Notes under the pieces: model-generated
Told to the model about the DNA's origin: nothing
The model's input: the letters and a program-made list of their open reading frames with translations, nothing else
The model's database searches: none
Source: an uncultured Jannaschia sp.
GTDB taxonomy: Bacteria > Pseudomonadota > Alphaproteobacteria > Rhodobacterales > Rhodobacteraceae
DNA length: 15,216 bases
NCBI GenBank assembly: GCA_937916365.1
Contig: CALFSY010000136.1
Span: forward strand, 1-15,216
Reading direction: 5' to 3'
Position numbers and translations under genes: made by a program
Shown here: positions 14,285 to 15,216 of the stretch, piece after piece
Layout of the letters: every line of letters begins with the position of its first letter
Position numbering within the stretch: position 1 is the stretch's first letter

Positions 14285-15166
14285 ATGTTTGATTTTTGCA
14301 CCAACCCCGATACATTAAATACGCTGCATTGGTTTGCGTGTTATTTGACCAATGGGGCGCATCGGTTATTTTACGTCAGTTTTTTAACGGTGTTTGCCTT
14401 GCTGGCGCTGGCTGCCCCATTGGCCGTTGCGTTGGGTTTTGGGGCCGCCGCCGCAGCACGTGGGCCAATAAGACTTGGCCGGTGGGTGGCCAAAACCTAT
14501 ATCGCCATGGTGCGCGGTGTGCCGGACATCGTGTTTTTCCTGTTTTTTGTTTTGGTGTTGGACCAAGGTATTGAATACTTGCGCCATGTGATCGTCTGCC
14601 CCGATTGGCCCGACGCCGTGCGACAAGGCGCAAATTTCATTGTTTGCGATGCCGCACGCACCCCACATTCCAGCGCCCCACAATGGGTGCACGAAGGGTA
14701 TAATTTCGGTTTGGCGGTATTTACCTATGCGTTGGTTTTTGGGGCCTTTTGCGGCAATGTTTTATTTGGCGCGATGCAGGCCATACCCATGGCCCAAATC
14801 GAAACGGCCGAGGCCTATGGCATGACGCGCGCGCAAGTGTTTTGGCGCGTAATCGTGCCGCAAATGTGGATTTATGCTTTGCCCGGGCTGTCCAATATTT
14901 GGATGATCCTAATCAAAACAACACCATTGTTATTCCTGCTGGGCATTGAAGACATCGTTTATTGGGCCCGGGAATTGGGGGGATCGCGCACATCTGCGTT
15001 TCAATACCCGCATCCGGATTGGCGGTTTTGGTATTTTATGGCGCTGCTTGTTTTTTACCTGGGCTTAACACGGGTGTCTGAAATCGTGCGGGCGCGATTG
15101 ACCCGCAGATTGCGCCGGGGGCAACCCACTGTAGGCGGTGAAGAATTGCAAATGGTGGGCGCATGA
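14285..15166 (+). CDS. Polar amino acid ABC transporter permease (HisQ-like)
   Basis: Inner-membrane permease, 293 residues, of the HisQ/HisM/opine permease family. Hydrophobic segments lie near 28-55, 70-95, 141-165, 195-222 and 250-262. The EAA coupling loop is at about 171-200 (QIETAEAYGMTRAQVFWRVI). It is longer than HisQ (about 230 residues) because of a soluble loop near 96-138 with cysteines at 105 and 121. No ribosome binding site is evident; the preceding ATG at 14278 is out of frame and stops after four codons. The stop overlaps the next gene by ATGA. Likely partner of the ATPase and binding protein upstream, although a terminator and a peroxiredoxin-like gene lie between them. Confidence 0.93.
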   Translation: MFDFCTNPDTLNTLHWFACYLTNGAHRLFYVSFLTVFALLALAAPLAVALGFGAAAAARGPIRLGRWVAKTYIAMVRGVPDIVFFLFFVLVLDQGIEYLRHVIVCPDWPDAVRQGANFIVCDAARTPHSSAPQWVHEGYNFGLAVFTYALVFGAFCGNVLFGAMQAIPMAQIETAEAYGMTRAQVFWRVIVPQMWIYALPGLSNIWMILIKTTPLLFLLGIEDIVYWARELGGSRTSAFQYPHPDWRFWYFMALLVFYLGLTRVSEIVRARLTRRLRRGQPTVGGEELQMVGA

Positions 15167-15216
15167 GCATGACCTGTGCCGAGGCGATCCAAGCCTATGG
15201 TTTGCGTGCCGTCGGG
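15163..15216 (+). CDS. Probable second amino acid ABC permease (partial, HisM-like)
   Basis: The reading frame is open from the ATG at 15163 to the right edge (18 codons, MSMTCAEAIQAYGLRAVG). It overlaps the upstream permease stop by four bases (ATGA). The opening resembles the N-termini of the second permease in related alphaproteobacterial transporters, and an importer of this class needs a HisM partner for HisQ. A second ATG at 15169 is also possible. Too short for proof by sequence alone. Confidence 0.65.
   Translation, partial: MSMTCAEAIQAYGLRAVG

Noticed and set aside
14278..14292. Four-codon leader frame (MPNV) overlapping the permease start
   Set aside because: Too short and without a ribosome binding site; chance occurrence is likely.
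1..15216. Mobile elements, CRISPR arrays, phage genes or defence systems
   Set aside because: No transposase, integrase, regularly spaced repeats or defence-type domains were found on either strand.

Overview
The window looks like chromosomal DNA of an alphaproteobacterium, most likely a Rhodobacterales (Roseobacter-type) species. This rests on the style of the proteins (MetG with QFSTS in place of KMSKS, the HisQ-like permease with its 'MFDFCT' start), moderate GC, and the tRNA sequences. No phage, IS element, CRISPR array or rRNA is visible. No gene-free stretch exceeds 300 bases; the longest is about 215 bases (3312-3526).

Layout. (1) 1-2339, minus strand: methionyl-tRNA synthetase, cut by the left edge only a few codons from its end, preceded by a secreted YceI-family protein. 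(2) 2516-2817: two convergent tRNA genes, Thr(TGT) on plus and Met(CAT) on minus. The 3' end of tRNA-Met is part of a perfect 15-bp tandem duplication. (3) 2871-3311, minus: a Rid-family protein without the usual catalytic arginine. (4) 3527-11896, plus: a compact run of nine genes, most joined by 4-base ATGA overlaps. They encode an NMT1/THI5-type ABC importer (binding protein, ATPase, permease), a CodA-like amidohydrolase, an FAD-linked oxidoreductase, two tandem flavodoxin-fold oxidoreductases, an isopenicillin-N-synthase-type Fe(II)/2OG oxygenase, and a PhnD-like binding protein with no signal peptide. (5) 12064-15216, plus: a polar amino acid (LAO/HisJ or opine-like) ABC transporter in the order ATPase, binding protein, peroxiredoxin-like protein, strong terminator, permease, second permease (cut by the right edge).

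How the genes may work together. Region 4 is the most interesting part. Gene content and translational coupling suggest import and oxidative/hydrolytic breakdown of a small nitrogen heterocycle, perhaps a pyrimidine or related ring: uptake by the ABC importer, ring deamination or hydrolysis by the amidohydrolase, and redox steps by the flavin enzymes and the Fe(II) oxygenase. The divergent Rid protein could serve the same pathway, as RutC does in the Rut pathway. The substrate cannot be read from the sequence, and I do not recognise this exact gene set as a characterised pathway. Region 5 is an ordinary amino acid importer, apart from the peroxiredoxin-like gene and terminator lying between its binding protein and its permeases.
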